Numbered from the stretch's first letter, positions 10,351-22,423 are shown. The stretch: DNA of 60,000 bases from Adiantum capillus-veneris (GCA_014529385.2 CM043947.1:101297811-101357810); one strand, 5' to 3'. A program made the numbers and translations. Notes: generated by a model not told the origin, from the sequence alone.

Positions 10351-11119
10351 TATTCCCTTCGTCTGGTTCATCCTCCTCCTTCTATGCTTCTTCTTCCTTA
10401 TCCTCATCTTCTTCAATGGTAGTCTGTTGTTCAATGTAATCAAGGATAGCTTGATTTGTCAGAGAACTATTATATTCAGTAACTTTATCCTGCAAATCAC
10501 TTTGCATCGTCTCCATAAGAGATTTCAAGTTATCCATGTCGAGAACAACATTGCCTGCTGGATTCAAGATCTCAACCAGATTATTATAAATATATATTTC
10601 TATTAGTGTGGTCTTCAGAGCATTGTGGCGGATTAGTAAAGAATTGAACTCAACTCGCTTCATTCTTAGCATGGTTTCAAACCTATCAGCAGCTCGTTGT
10701 GCTTCAGCCTTTTCTTGCCGCATGATTTGCATCTCAGACTCTACCTTGGCTAGCTTACTTTGTAACTGCTGAATGGTCCTATCTGAGTGAGCTTCAAGGA
10801 GAGAGTGGCGCAAGTTCTGGGCTACTCTCCCTTGGTCCAGCTTTTCAATCTTCTCCTCAGCCTCCCTCAATTCAGCTTTTACCTTAATTATTGACCCTGT
10901 AGCATCCAGCATTTGTCCCATTCAATTGACAATAGTATTCCATGATGAATGAATGAGTACTAAACAACCATCAATAACTGTTGCTGGGTTAAAATCAGTT
11001 GGCTCATAGACTATGACAGGAGCCATATAAGGTAATGCAGCATAATCAGATTTCTGCAATAGGAGACGTCCCTTGAATGGATGAGTTTGCAGGTGTTGTA
11101 GCCTATCTTTCTTGGTCAA
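10225..11119 (-). pseudogene. Element A extra ORF: coiled-coil segment
   Basis: The main stretch 10921-10382 (179 codons, ending TAG) has heptad-like charge and hydrophobic spacing (VKAELREAEEKIEKLDQG; LQSKLAKVESEMQIMRQEK), a clear long coiled coil, ending in an acidic tail DEDKEEEA. A (CAT)n tract at 10318-10351 follows. The 65-codon piece upstream (11119-10922, YMAPVIVYEPTDFNPATVIDG) probably belongs to the same protein. Elements D and X have comparable coiled-coil ORFs in the corresponding place. Function unknown; oligomerisation is inferred. Confidence 0.6.
10318..10351 (+). repeat. (CAT)n microsatellite
   Basis: About eleven CAT repeats within the extra-ORF region of element A, giving Met or His runs depending on frame. 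Confidence 0.85.
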
Positions 11120-11265
11120 GTGAAGGGCTTCTCACTGTATGGGATGGAGACTCGGCCAAGTGGATTTGGAGAAACTGGGCCTTTGCCCTTATCAACCTGG
11201 TCTGCTGATTTCTCAGAATTAGCCTTTTCTGTCTAATCTTGGCCACTACTGGTGGTTACTGAAAT

Positions 11266-12380
11266 CTAGCCTGCTGACTGGTTGGTTCCACCAGTGGTCT
11301 GGTCAGTCTGTTGTTTAGTCTGGCTGACTGGGATCTTTTTAGTAGACACTGTTTTGACTTGACTTTCCAGCTGCTTCAGGAGAGCACTACTCTTAGTCAG
11401 TATCGTCCTTGGATTCTTTGAACTGCCAGGTTCATCTTGTTTAGCCTTCCTTTTTAGTCCAATAGGAGTTGACTGGCTTTCTGGCTCTTCTTCATTCGAT
11501 GACAAGTCAATATTTTTGGATAGTGGAAACAGATTTTGACTCCAAGACATTCCCACCTGATCATGGGTGTCGGGAGCAGTTGCCCAATACAGAAACTGCC
11601 AAACATACCAAGCCTTGAATACACTTTGAGATTTCAGCTTGGCAGTTTGCCGAAGCACATTGTGCGACAATATCTGGCAAAGGTTGATAGAGACTTTGGA
11701 ATCTAGTCTTTTTGCTAAAAGCATGGCAAACAGTTTCTCTGACACATATGTCGGGTTATTCTTCAGACTCACAGCTTCATCCACAAACCGATAAGTAGCG
11801 GGAGCTTCCAGTCCTGCAACTGGAATCCCTTGCACACTGGCTTTCCTTTTCCTCTTCGCAGCATCATCCTCCTTCAAACCTGAACTGATCTGCTCTGCAG
11901 TTGCCACAGATGGTTTGGGCCCTTTTGGCATACAGAATGCGAAAGCAATGCTTTCTGGTGTGACAGACACCTTCTGGCCATAAATCACAGCATTGCCATC
12001 TTCAACATTGAAAGAGTCCAAGACTTGCCTTATAATGGCTGTGTCAAACTCAATCCTTGTGGCTTGTAGAACCACAGGCAAGTCCACCATTGGAGTAGAG
12101 CCATAGCTTGCTCAGTAAACACATAATGCTGAATTTTGCTGTAAGGGATGAGTGGAAGAGTTGCCTTTGTAGCAGTAATAAGAGCTTCGGTTTTGTCGAT
12201 AGTGTCTTGCATCTTTTCTGACAGTTTCCTCCTACTCATGCACCGTGAAGATGATGAAGCAGGTGAAGAAGAAGATGACTTACTTGATTCTTTGAAACCG
12301 TACCCAGGTGTGGCTGGCAAAGTTAGAAGACAATCCACAGTCTCCTCAGAGGATGAAGTTTGCGGCTGCAATGAAGACAC
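11266..12380 (-). pseudogene. Element A extra ORF: Ser-rich leader and unassigned globular domain
   Basis: The upstream part (12380-12030) is Ser-rich (FKESSKSSSSSPASSSSRC) and shifts frame near 12090 into a 274-codon stretch ending TAG at 11266. This contains VIYGQKVSVTPESIAFAFCMP, a basic KRKRKASVQG, then a helical domain (LFAMLLAKRLDSKVSINLCQIL; KAWYVWQFLYWATAP). The arrangement recalls the additional post-integrase ORFs of some plant gypsy lineages and their plant-mobile-domain-like proteins, but I cannot assign the fold by eye. Element D carries a similar helical region in the same place. Confidence 0.55.
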
Positions 12381-12422
12381 TTCAGATCTCGGCGATGGTG
12401 AGTGGACAACAGGAGGTAATCG

Positions 12423-14490
12423 TCACGCAGGGGATTTGAGAGGAAAAATTCCTACTTGCCTTACTATTATACGCGTTTGCACCATAAAAGCTCCACCACT
12501 TACCGTTCCTAGACTTTGGTGCACCGCTACTGACATGGCAGACATGCATTGGACATGAATTTCACCCGTCATTGAAATAATTACCAATGATATTCCATCT
12601 GACTGTTGGTCCCCTAAAAACTCATAACGTTGTCCCCACTGTTCTGGTCCTGGTATCAGCCTGGCTTGGTCCCGCTGGTACTGGTGTGAAACTGGTTCTG
12701 AAACTAGAACTGGCTGCACATGAAAAAGCCCCAAGATAGCTGATTTTGGAATTTCTTGGTCTTCAACGCCCAGATTTGCAGTACCCTGTTCTTGGCAAGG
12801 CTCTCTAGCTTCTGAATAGTAGAGCTTGATTTTAGCTCCATTATACACCCCTGGCAGCAGTAATCTAGATAGGTCTTTGAGTCTTACCATGCCATTGGAG
12901 AAAACCCACTCCACTTCAAATGGTCATGCCCAGGCTATCTTTAGATTCGGCTTCTTAGGACCCAATCTAGACTGATATAGGAGTACCATATCCCCTTTCT
13001 AAAACTCCCGACCTTAATTCTTCGGTCATGCCAATGTTTCCTTCTTTGCTAAACAATCCCCTGTTCCAGCATAGCCTGTTGTCTCAGTTCATCTAATTGG
13101 GTAAGCTCCTCCAGTCGCTTCTTAAGATTGTGATTAAAATCTAACCCATATTCTATAGCCATTCTAAGACTTGGATAACAAAATACATAGGGACAAGACC
13201 TTCAGTGCCATATACCATTCTAGATGGTGTTAATCCTGTAGTGACCTTAAAAGTTGTCTTGTATGCCCATAAAGCAGTCTGAAGCTTCAAATCCCACTGG
13301 TCTGGACTTTTTTGCACAATCTTAGTGAGAATAGTCTTAATGTTCTTATTACTACTTTTGACCTATCCATTGCATATAGGATAATAAGGGGTGGATTTTC
13401 GATGCTTGACTGAAAGCATATCCAGAAGGATCTCCATAGTGTCATTGATGAAGTGTGTCCCTTGGTCCGACACAATCTCCACAGGACATCCATAATGATA
13501 GACAATATTCTCAAATAAAAATCTTGCAGCGGATTTGGCTATGTTGTCAGGAAGAGCCTTAGCTTCTACCCACTTGGTTACATAGCAGGTGGCCATCACT
13601 ATATACCTATTCTTTCTGGGAGTAACCTTCTTGAAAGGTCCCATAAAATCCAAACTCCATTTCATGAAAACACCCAGTGGTTGTACTGTTGTTAAGGGAG
13701 TCATGTCTGCAGTTGTGGGTCTACCAATTCTTTGGCATATGTCACAAGTTTTACAAAACTTTCTAACATCAGATATCAATGTTTGCCACCATAAACCAGC
13801 CTGCAAAATCTCCTTGTAAGTAACATCAGTAGAAAAGTGTCCACCAGATTCTTCATTATGCGCCTCTGAGATGACTTGCATTCTCCCCTCCATAGGCACA
13901 CATCGACGAAGAATACCATCAACACCTAATCGGTAGAGTGAGCCCCCGATGATGGTGAACTTTATAATTTTGATGACCAGAGCCTTCTTTTGGTGTTGCT
14001 TCCAGTCATCTGGGAAACCACCCTGAGAAAGAAACTGATATACTTCATATAATTCAGGATCAACTGATTCTACCACTTCCAGCTGAAATAATTCAGCATC
14101 CACTGGTTCGTCTCTTAAAGACACTTCAGAATAGCCCACCATACTCCTAGAGAGAAAATCAATGCCACAGTGGTTCTTGCCAGGTTTATGGAAAATCCGA
14201 AATTCAAATTCCATAAGGAACACCATCCACCGTATTAGCCTGCCTTGAATAATGACTTTATTAATCAAGAATAAAAGAGCCCGATGATCCACATAGAAAT
14301 GAAACAATTTTTCGAGCAAATAATGCCTGAATTTTGTAGCACTGAAAACCATCCCTAGAGCTTCTCGTTCAGTGGTTGTATAACCTTGTTCAACCTGACT
14401 GAATCTGCGACTGGTGAAGTAGACAGGATAGTCAGTCCTTTTATCTGGCCGTGCTAGTATTGCCCCCATCACTAGCACCAAAGCATCCAC
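12423..14490 (-). pseudogene. Element A RNase H and integrase
   Basis: 14490-13363 reads RNase H (TTTEREALGMVFSATKFRHYLL; FYVDHRALLFLINK; DFLSRS), the integrase zinc finger (H..H, then CKTCDIC) and the integrase core (WSLDFMGPF, SDQGTHFIND). TAG at 13363-13365 replaces the Gln of the family motif NGQVES, and the next catalytic Glu is Lys (VKSSNK), so the DDE triad is lost as well. The frame then continues with WDLKLQTALWAYKTTFKVTTG. 12914-12423 holds the C-terminal domain (VEWVFSNGMVRLKDLSR; VYNGAKIKLYYSE) plus unassigned tail. No chromodomain seen. Confidence 0.85.
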
Positions 14491-14562
14491 ATGTACATGG
14501 AAGATAACATCCCAGTTTGGTTGTCGAAGGACTGGTTTATTGATAATGGCACTTTTTAAGTT

Positions 14563-15549
14563 CTAGAAACTTTCCTCACACTCAGCAGTCCAATTGAACT
14601 TGCTGGTTTTCTTTGTGAGCTCATATAGTGGTAAAGCTTGGGAGGCAAATTTATGCACAAACCTTCTGTAAAAATTAATATATCCCAAGAAAGAACTTAA
14701 CTCAGATGCATTCCTGGGGGCCTTGGCCTGTTGAACACACTCGATTTTTTTGTTGGCCATTTCTATTCCATTGCGGGATACTACATGTCCCAGTAGCTAT
14801 CCTTTCCAGACTAGGAAAATAGATTTAAATAGATTCAGACAAATCCGCTTCTCCTAAAAGCGCTTGAAAACCATTTCCAGGAATAGTAAATGTTGTTCCT
14901 CATCTGAATGCACAGTGAAGTGATCCATGAATATGGTGAGGAACCGATGAAGAAACTCATTGAATAACTCCATCATACACCGTTGAAAAGTGGCTGGTGC
15001 ATTGCATAGGCCAAATGGCATTACCAAATACATAAATGCTCCCCACTCTGTAATGAAAGTGGTCTTCCCCCAGTCCTCGGGAGCAATTTGTAATTGGTTG
15101 TAGCCACTATATCCATCCATAAAGTTGTACATCTCATACCCTGCAATCTCATCAAGCAACATATTTGTGAAAGGCAATGGAAATGGATCCTTGATGGTTT
15201 GAGCATTAAGTTTCCTATAATCCACACATACTCTCATTTTACCATTCTTTTTGGGAACAACTACAATAGGAAACAACCAATCGCTACTAGCTACTTCAGT
15301 GATGAACCCAGCTTTGAGAAGCCTGTCAATATCTTCCTTGACCTTCTTAGCATAATTGGAATTCATTCGGTACCGCTGCAGTCTTACTGGCCTGGCGTCT
15401 GGCTTCAGTGGTATCCTGTGTTGGCAGACCTCTAGATCCACCCCTTTCAGATCAGTGTGTTCCCAGGCAAAAACATCTTTGTAATGCTGGACGATTTTGC
15501 GTGCTTTCTCCTTTATTGTTGGGTTGAGATGTTTGTTAACTTTGATCAT
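14563..15549 (-). pseudogene. Element A reverse transcriptase
   Basis: 15549-14854 is a gypsy reverse transcriptase: DVFAWEHTDLKGVD, MRVCVDYRKLNAQTIKDPFPLP, LDEIAGYEMYNFMDGYSGYNQ, VMPFGLCNAPATFQRCM. The catalytic box reads FMDHF where FMDDF is expected, so the second Asp is His. Further TAG codons interrupt the same frame near 14854 and 14800 and at 14563-14565. 14760-14563 carries the connection segment (LSSFLGYINFYRRFVHKFASQA). Frame continuity with 14490 shows one ancestral pol ORF. The enzyme would be inactive. Confidence 0.9.
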
Positions 15550-15599
15550 TCTAGGGTTGTCTTCAGAGCCTAGATTCCATTCCTCGTGGTCTGGCGAAT

Positions 15600-16687
15600 C
15601 TCAGCAATTTGGCGAGCCATCTCTTCACTCTTACTAGCCCAAGACCCCTTTTTAGGCTTATCCTTGGTCTTCTCATTGGAGCTACTCTCAGAACTGCTGG
15701 AAACTCCGCTTTAATCAAAGTTATCAGTAGAAGAACTGCTACTACTGGACCTCGTCTTCTTATGACCTTTTTCCTTCTTAGCTTGTTGTTCTAGCTTCAA
15801 GGCTCGCTGCACCAAATCATTGAATTTCTTCGTCGGTACTAGCACCTCATGCTCCCTAAGATTCTTTCTGCGAAAGCCATTCAAGAACCATGCTCGCAGT
15901 CGCTTTTTTGATGGTGGTTCCTGCAGAGCCTTGTTAGCTCCTTGATATTCTCAACATAGCTTCGGACTGATAATTTCCTCTGCTTAATCTTATCCAATTC
16001 ACAAAGAATATCCTCATCACCTCTGTTGTCAGAATATTCCAGTCTGAAGGCTTTAAGTAGTTTATTATAGGATCTAAGCTGGCAAGCCGAGGAATGGTAA
16101 TATCACTTTCTTGCTGCCTCCTTCAGAGTTTGCGAAAAGTATTCACCCCAGTCATCCTCATCAATATTTTTCAGCTCTCCATACTACTCAAAAGCTTGGA
16201 TGTGAACATCCAGATCATCCTTCTTGCCTCCTTTGAATACTGGAAAATATATTTTTAACGAGGATCTATAATCATGCCGATCACCGTTGGTCCTTCCGCT
16301 TCTCATCTTAGAGTCTGGACGTTGCTTTGGAGTTTTCTTACAGTTGTCAATATCTGCTTCCCAATTAATATCTGCTTCTGTCTCCGTTTCTGTGTCCTCC
16401 CTGGCCTGTCTATTGGAAGTATGGTGACTGTCTTTACTACCTTTTTCGCCCTCGTCCCCCTGCCTGGACCGAGAACTTTTAGCCTTGTGTGCTTCTCTTT
16501 CTGCCCGTCTGCGTCTGGACTGACTGGAATGCTGTGAGTCCTGCGCCTTATCAGCCTGACTGTGCTCCTCCTGAGCCTCAGTGTCAGTCACCAGCTCATG
16601 CTTGGGGTCAAAGTCTCTTTTTGACTCCTCAGCAATAGGGTCAACACGGTAGGATGGTTTTCGGCCACGACTGGTTTTGGGTGCCAT
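15600..16687 (-). pseudogene. Element A gag, decayed
   Basis: 16687-16184 starts MAPKTSRGRKPSYRVDPIAE and is very charged (SRRRRAEREAHKAKSSRSRQ), then DVHIQAFE opens the gag core. The core continues with frame changes through EYFSQTLKEAARK and LLKAFRLEYSDNRGDEDIL to about 15850. No zinc knuckle or protease motif is seen before the reverse transcriptase starts at 15549, so a deletion probably removed the gag end and protease. Confidence 0.7.
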
Positions 16688-16768
16688 TACTGCAGCTGAG
16701 AAACTTCCAACTAGGAGATGAGTTTTCTAGTCAATAAGCAACAGCTCTAGCCACCATGATCACCAAAA

Positions 16769-17271
16769 TGGAATTGGAGCTGATCTCTTTAGATAGCTGA
16801 TTCCAGTGCTAGAAGTTTACAGCTACTGTTGATATGTTAGTTCAAACACAGACTGGTCAAGGAAATATAAACTGAACTGGAATACATCTACTGGAATGAG
16901 AATCAGACTAAAGTACTGAGAATGATATTCAGATCCAGATTCAGACTCAAAGAGAATGAGTACAAAGTATGTATGACTGGAATATACTGTACTGCTGTAT
17001 TTGGATTTATAGATGAAAGATTACAATGAAGATGATGTAGCACAAGAACAACTTAGGGCTAAGGATTATGAATCAAAAGCTTAACACAGGTACAGGCGAC
17101 AGATGACTCAATTCATGCCCGCAACTTATGCCAACCCAATTACAATGTAATGGGTCCTATTTATATGCTTTGGGAATTACTATGGTAACTGCCGTGGTAA
17201 TTACTAACTGATCCACTGTTCGTCTCACAGGAGCCGATTCCCACCCAGTGAGACTGTCTCAACCATCTATA
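16769..17271 (-). repeat. Element A 5' LTR
   Basis: 503 bp, homologous to 8071-8573. Its outer end reads ATA where the other copy has ACA, which hides the usual CA terminus. The right TSD GTAAT follows at 17272-17276. Inside, on the minus strand, TGGTGATCATGGTGGC (16751-16766) is a possible primer site whose tRNA I cannot name. Confidence 0.93.
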
Positions 17272-17276
17272 GTAAT

Positions 17277-18707
17277 GTTTTCAAGGTCAATGGTTTAGAC
17301 ATTCCTAAAGCTTAAGATCCGCAATCCCCATACAAGGATTGTACATCCATGTCCATATCAGGAGGTAGGTTGTATAACCAAACTTCCTCTATAGCATCTG
17401 ACTTTAGAGTTAGGCTCCCATCATTGATCTCTCGAACTTTTTTCCATAAGTGTCCTGACCAGTCTTCTTCTACGAATGGAATTCCATCTAAGGGATCTTC
17501 ACTGTCCAGCACTATAAGTTCTGGCTCTTTTGGTTTCAAGTGGGGTTCTACCACTACTTTGGATTTTTCTTGATTGTCTCTTACCACAAGCTCCTCAGGT
17601 TTTTCCATTCTTTCGAGCTTGGGTTTCTGTTTTTCCAACAACTCTTGTGTGATTCTTACCAAATTCTGCTTCCATGTCTGGATAAGGATAGGTTTTCCAT
17701 TTGTTTTCCATGTTTTGGCATGATTTAAGTACTGCTTGGTAGGCTTCCAAGGTTGCATTAATAGGCTCAAATTTTATCAACCAAAATTGATCCTCCAAAC
17801 TTCACGGTTATTTCTTTCAGTTCAGTTCCAGGTTCTTTCGCCTTTTCCTGGAATAGCTATTTTGCTTTATCCTCAATTTCAACTCGTTTTTTCTGTGTTC
17901 TCATCTCATACCTTTTGCTTCTGCTTCTTTTGGTCTTTTGAGAGGCAACTTTTGTGTTTCTTTTTTTAGCCTACGCTCTAGTGATTACCTTGATTGGAAC
18001 AATCAGTTCACTCACAGATGAGCTACTAGGTATCACTTGGACTACATTTACTAATGTTTTTCCCTTGTTTAAAGGATTTTTAGGACACTATTTAGGGAAG
18101 TGTCCTCCCTTTTTGCAGCATTGTATGCAATAAGCTTCAATCGGCTTGAGGTTTTTGTCAGGCTCTAGGCATTCATTTTTCCAATGATCATCTGCACCAC
18201 ATTTATGACAGTTTCCCATTCTTGGATTAATCATGGGTCTTACCATAGGAGGTCTAGCACCTTGATTAGCCATATAATACATTGGTGTAAGCTATGGTGG
18301 AGCATAAGTCACAAGTTCTTCCATTAATGGTGGATGTGAATTATACAAATCTCCTTCTACCATTACTGTAAATGGACTAGGTACAACATAGGGCGTAACA
18401 GGCACTAGTGCTTGTTCATCTATGAATCCTTTTGAATGCATGTACTTTATAAGCACTGCATTATGTTTTGGATACGGAGGTTGCTCACCCAACACGGGTT
18501 GAGGTCTTTCCATATCTATCAGTGGTCTTTGAGTTGGTGCCATGTTAGGCTGGTATCTGTGCATGGGTTGTCCATGAGGCACGTACTGAACATTCCCATC
18601 ATACTTTGGTCAAAAATAGCACTCATTGGTCTCATGGTTGGTCCATGTCATAATAATCAATATCTAATTCTCTTAAATGATTTTCTCATATTAAACTGAT
18701 CATTTAA
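17277..18707 (-). pseudogene. Element B, upstream half: gag C-terminus with zinc knuckles and linker
   Basis: 18660-18292 is Pro/Gln/Met-rich gag linker (VPHGQPMHRYQPNM). 18282-18088 has a CCHC-like knuckle CHKCGADDHWKNEC and a second cluster CIQCCKKGGHFPK; TAG interrupts at 18088 and 18292. 17770-17312 is an acidic linker whose end (EEDWSGHLWKKVREINDGSLTL) matches the corresponding linker of T near 38800-38890. After removal of element A it leads into the protease at 7395-8065. The 5' end is cut by element C. Confidence 0.7.
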
Positions 18708-20234
18708 TGTGGGGAAGTGCCAGGGGAGAAAAAGCTAGAATATTGGTTAAGCTAGCAGACCGGCCACAGTAGGGATCCAAAGGAGGGAAAATAGGGATCC
18801 AAAGGGGGGGCCATCTGCAAAAGATCCATGTGCAACAATGGGCTAAAAAGACCCTAAGGTTCAGCCCATTAAGACTTCCAAAATGCTAAGGTTCCAAAAT
18901 TCAAAGGTTGTGTCCAAAGGGTTAAAGCTTAGGGGGAATTGGATGCTTTGTGTGCTCTCCAAAGTCAATGCACATCCCTACATGGGAGGGGGCGAGCCCT
19001 TCTTCTAGGGGATGAGAGAGAAAGCCACACACACACACACACAAGCCCCTTTACACAAAGGGAATCAGGGACACGTGTTAGCTCCCTAGCCCAGATGCCC
19101 ACAAGATGTGCCCAATTCCTATTGGATGACCCTTGAAGTGGACCAATGAGAATTAAGCTAGAGCAAATCTAGTTTAATTAATTTAAAAACATTTAATAAA
19201 AGAAACCAATAAGAATTAAGTCTCCTAGAAGACTATTGGGCAGTCTCCCAAAGGGTCCAATTAGCATTCAGGAGCCCCATGGCTTGCCTGATTCCTATTG
19301 GCCAGGAGGCAAAGGGTTCCAATGAGAGTTTAGTTTAATTATTTAATTACCTCAAGCTCTCGCAAAAGGGGAAAGGGGGACACATGTCAGAAGGCTATCA
19401 CTTATGCTGCTTAATTGTAATTGGCTTGACTTGGGGAGGGCCAATGAGGCTGCAGGAAAAGCAAATAGCAAGGGGGCTCGCCCAAGAGAGAGGGGGGGCT
19501 GATTTTTGCTTGGCATTATCACACACACACTCACACAATCTCATGTGTGAAGAAATACAAGACTATCTCTTCCCAAGCTTTAATGGAGAACTCATCAACT
19601 ACTCCAAGCTTGTGAGATAGAAGCCTACCTCAACACTCTCTTGGCATGTGGATGCAAATCCAACCAAGAGCCAAGCTTCAATGCATGCTCATCTCCTCTA
19701 CCAAGCTAATTACTAAGCTAAGCTATGCTAATATGAGTGATTATGTGAGGAGATGTACATCTTTCTCGTAAGATACTCCTTCTTCCTCTCAATCTACTCT
19801 CATACCCTGCTAGCTCTCACCATCTTCGAAGGTGTGTGAGGTCTTGGGTCTGAGAACGGGGATAATTCAAGTTGTGTTTGTTAAGTGTTTTGCTTAGTGC
19901 ATAAAGCTTCCATCTTCATTGCACTAGCTAGTCTTGAAGGAGCAAAATGAATTGTATTGTACAATGTCTCTCTTGATGGGAGAAACCATAATACAAAGCC
20001 TTTTGGAGGGGGGACCGGCTCCATGCAAATCCGGTCCTCAACTGTTGTCAATAGATTAATTTCTCTCTCTTTTGAAAGTATTGTTGATGCTATCTAACTA
20101 GGTGTTATGCTTTTTGTTGCTCTCTCCACCCAAGCACTCTTGTAATTCTCATTAGCAATCTATTCTAATGAAATGCCCACTATGTTCATGCTAATTTCCG
20201 CTACACATAAGTTATTAGGCCATTAAATGTTACA
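18708..20234 (+). repeat. Element C 5' LTR
   Basis: About 1527 bp, from TGTGGGGAAGTGCC to AAATGTTACA, with TG...CA ends and an initiator-tRNA-Met primer site one base beyond its 3' end. It includes short (CA)n tracts and repeated CCAATGAGA/CCTATTGG pieces. No partner LTR lies in the window and I see no TSD, so the start is set by sequence type and the partner-less boundary with B. Confidence 0.7.
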
Positions 20235-20235
20235 T

Positions 20236-20247
20236 TGGTATCAGAGC
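20236..20247 (+). other. Element C primer-binding site, initiator tRNA-Met
   Basis: TGGTATCAGAGC one base after the LTR; several gypsy lineages as well as copia use this primer. Confidence 0.88.
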
Positions 20248-20651
20248 ACAAGGTTTCTCTTTTCTTGCTCAAGAAGGGAGGTCCTCAAGCTAGCTACAAA
20301 TGGTCAGTATTATTAATTGCCTGTGAGTAAGTAGAATAGGGATTTTTCAGCCTTGCAGTGCGCCTGCCTTTGTGCAGTTAACGGGGCATCACCGTCGAGA
20401 GCTATGGTCTTAATAGTGGAGTCCTACGGGGCTTGCCTACGGCTTAACCACTATTGAGCTATTAGAAGCTTGACAGGAGCCGTTGCTGTTTTGGTGTTGA
20501 AGGACCCTCTCTTCTATTCCTTGCAATTAATGGTATTCGAGCCACGGGTACAGTAGCTTGAGTGCTTTTTCTAAAGGGGTAAAGAGGAGTAGCAACTAGG
20601 GCTTGAAGTGCCAAAGTACACCTAAAAAGTTTACACCTAAAAGTTGTTAGA

Positions 20652-21640
20652 ATGGCTGACAATAGTAAAGAGAGTGAAATTAATGTTGATAACTTTGATT
20701 TTGCTCATGAGCAAGCTATTAATGATGCTTCAATGCTTGTTAACTATCTTGTTTCTAGGCTTCAACAAGCCATGGGCAATCCATCTCTCCAAAGTGAAGT
20801 GCAACGGCAGCTCCGTGCTCACAGGATTCTCCAAGCTCATCACCATGACGAGAGAACACCTAGGAAGCCTCCTTGTGAGACTACCAAAAGAGGTCTCTCT
20901 CCGATTCGGGAAGAAGAAGATAATCCATACGAAGGGCTCAAGAATTTACTTCTTGATGATGCATCTCCTTCCCAAAGGAGAATTCAAGAGCCTCCACTGA
21001 AGGAACGAGAAAGAAGCGAGTCTCCCACCACCTCGGCGGAGATGGCTCCACGAAGACGGCGGGCTAAACGCTCTCCATCACCACCAAAGCGGAGAAGACC
21101 ATCATATTCCTATCCTCACCACAATTCAAAGAGGGATGATAAAAAGCAAGAGAAGAAAAAGGCGAGAAAGAGGACACCCTCTTCTCCATATTCTTCATCC
21201 TCTTCCTCTTATGAAATCTATGGTGAAGACGACAAAGATCAAGACAAGAAAAAGGCGAGAAAGAGGTCACCCTCTTCTCCACCTTCTTCAAATTCTTCAC
21301 CTTCTGAAGAAAGTGATGGTGCAACCTTTGAACCATCAAAAAGAAGAGGCCATAGGAAATCCTATGCCGCATGGAAGAGGTCGTCCAAGCTGAAGAAATT
21401 CAAAGAGGGAGGGAAGAGCATCTCTTTCCTTACCTATGATGGTACCTTTGGTGCTACGGACAAAGTCTTGGCCTTTATCCAAGAATTCGATGCGGCGTTT
21501 GGAGATGAGGGCTTCACGGAGTCCTCTAAGCTACGCCATGTAGCTATGCACTTTCAAAAGTCCGCCAGACAATGGTGGTTTAGCCTACGAGCCAACGCTG
21601 AAGCTCCACGAACATGCAAGAATGAGAGCCATGGGGCTCC
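20652..21640 (+). pseudogene. Element C gag, truncated
   Basis: Starts MADNSKESEINVDNFDFAHE about 400 bp after the primer site and stays open to the breakpoint. The N-terminal half is basic and Ser-rich, with two copies of a KKARKR(T/S)PSSP module (residues about 175 and 202) and an SR-like RRRAKRSPSPPKRRR stretch. The gag core follows: SFLTYDGTFGATDKVLAF, TESSKLRHVAMHFQKSARQW, FSLRANAEAPRT. Shortly after AEAPRT the similarity stops near 21640 and unrelated sequence begins. No pol of this element is present, so it is a 5' fragment joined to X. Confidence 0.82.
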
Positions 21641-22004
21641 TGTCTGCTCAGGCTCATTGAAAACTTGTATGCATATGAGTAGCATCCTACAGATCTTATA
21701 TAACATTGCACAGGAGAGATCTGGCAGACTCTTGAAGAATGACATGGTGCCCGTTAGGGTTTTCACCATGTATTCCTCTATCGCTTGGCCTCTCTCCGGA
21801 GCTGGCAGCCTGAGGAAGTTGAGCCAAGTTGGCCTCTTCTTCTACAGTGCTTCACGTGCTTGCCATGTCCTTCAAGGCTGTAGGTGCTCTTGTGAACAGA
21901 ATCAGGTATCTCGGATTCTTGTTCAACCAGCTTAACCGCCACTTTGGTTGTCTTTATTTGCGCCATATTCTTTCATATCCTTGTACAACCTTTCTTTTAC
22001 CTGT
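21641..22004 (-). pseudogene. X, distal piece: end of an extra ORF
   Basis: Minus-strand continuation of the coiled-coil ORF ending at 31201 on the other side of D. Removing D and one TSD copy restores an open frame across the junction (VKERLYKDMKEYGANKD). TAA/TAG stops follow. A separate short frame (21966-21778) begins MAQIKTTKVAVKLVEQESE. The 21641 limit is the junction with gag of element C. Bases 22000-22004 (CCTGT) are the left TSD of D. Confidence 0.5.
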
Positions 22005-22423
22005 TGTATTATTGCCCTTAACTCTCCCATTTAAACATCATTCAACTCTGACAAACAGTCTGACAAACACTCTGAACATTCACAGAATTCCGCCATCGCT
22101 GCACACTTCAGTACAGACTCGTAGACATACTCTGGAAAGACTCGCTGCTTCCATTATTCATTTAGAATACTACATTGATGAGAATACAAAAAGAGAAAGA
22201 AGACAACAGTGTTGACAAAACATTCTACACTTCCTTAATACTGTAGGAATGTGCCATCACATCCTCTTCATCATCGTAATGTGAACTTCCTATTGCCAAA
22301 CACCCCTTGACATAAATAAACATCCCTACACTTAAGATCCCAAAAGACACACCCCATATTAAGATTCATTACATGGTCACTTTTAAAGTCAAAATCCTAC
22401 TCCACCGAGGTGTAGCCTTAACA
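22005..22423 (-). repeat. Element D 3' LTR
   Basis: 419 bp, on the plus strand TGTATTATTGCC to GCCTTAACA; same length and near-identical sequence to 30777-31195. Confidence 0.92.

Larger units (their letters stand above)
8071..17271 (-). mobile_element. Element A: Ty3/gypsy LTR retrotransposon with extra downstream ORFs
   Basis: 9201 bp, two 503-bp LTRs and the 5-bp TSD GTAAT. On the minus strand: LTR, gag, reverse transcriptase, RNase H, integrase, then about 4 kb of additional ORFs with a Ser-rich segment, an unassigned globular domain and coiled coils, a polypurine tract and the second LTR. No protease is recognisable between gag and reverse transcriptase, where too little sequence remains. 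All frames carry stops. My hand count gives about 27 LTR mismatches (roughly 5%), so it is clearly older than the copia element. Confidence 0.93.

Noticed and set aside
10207-10443. Poly-His or poly-Met ORFs
   Set aside because: Translation of a (CAT)n microsatellite in alternative frames.
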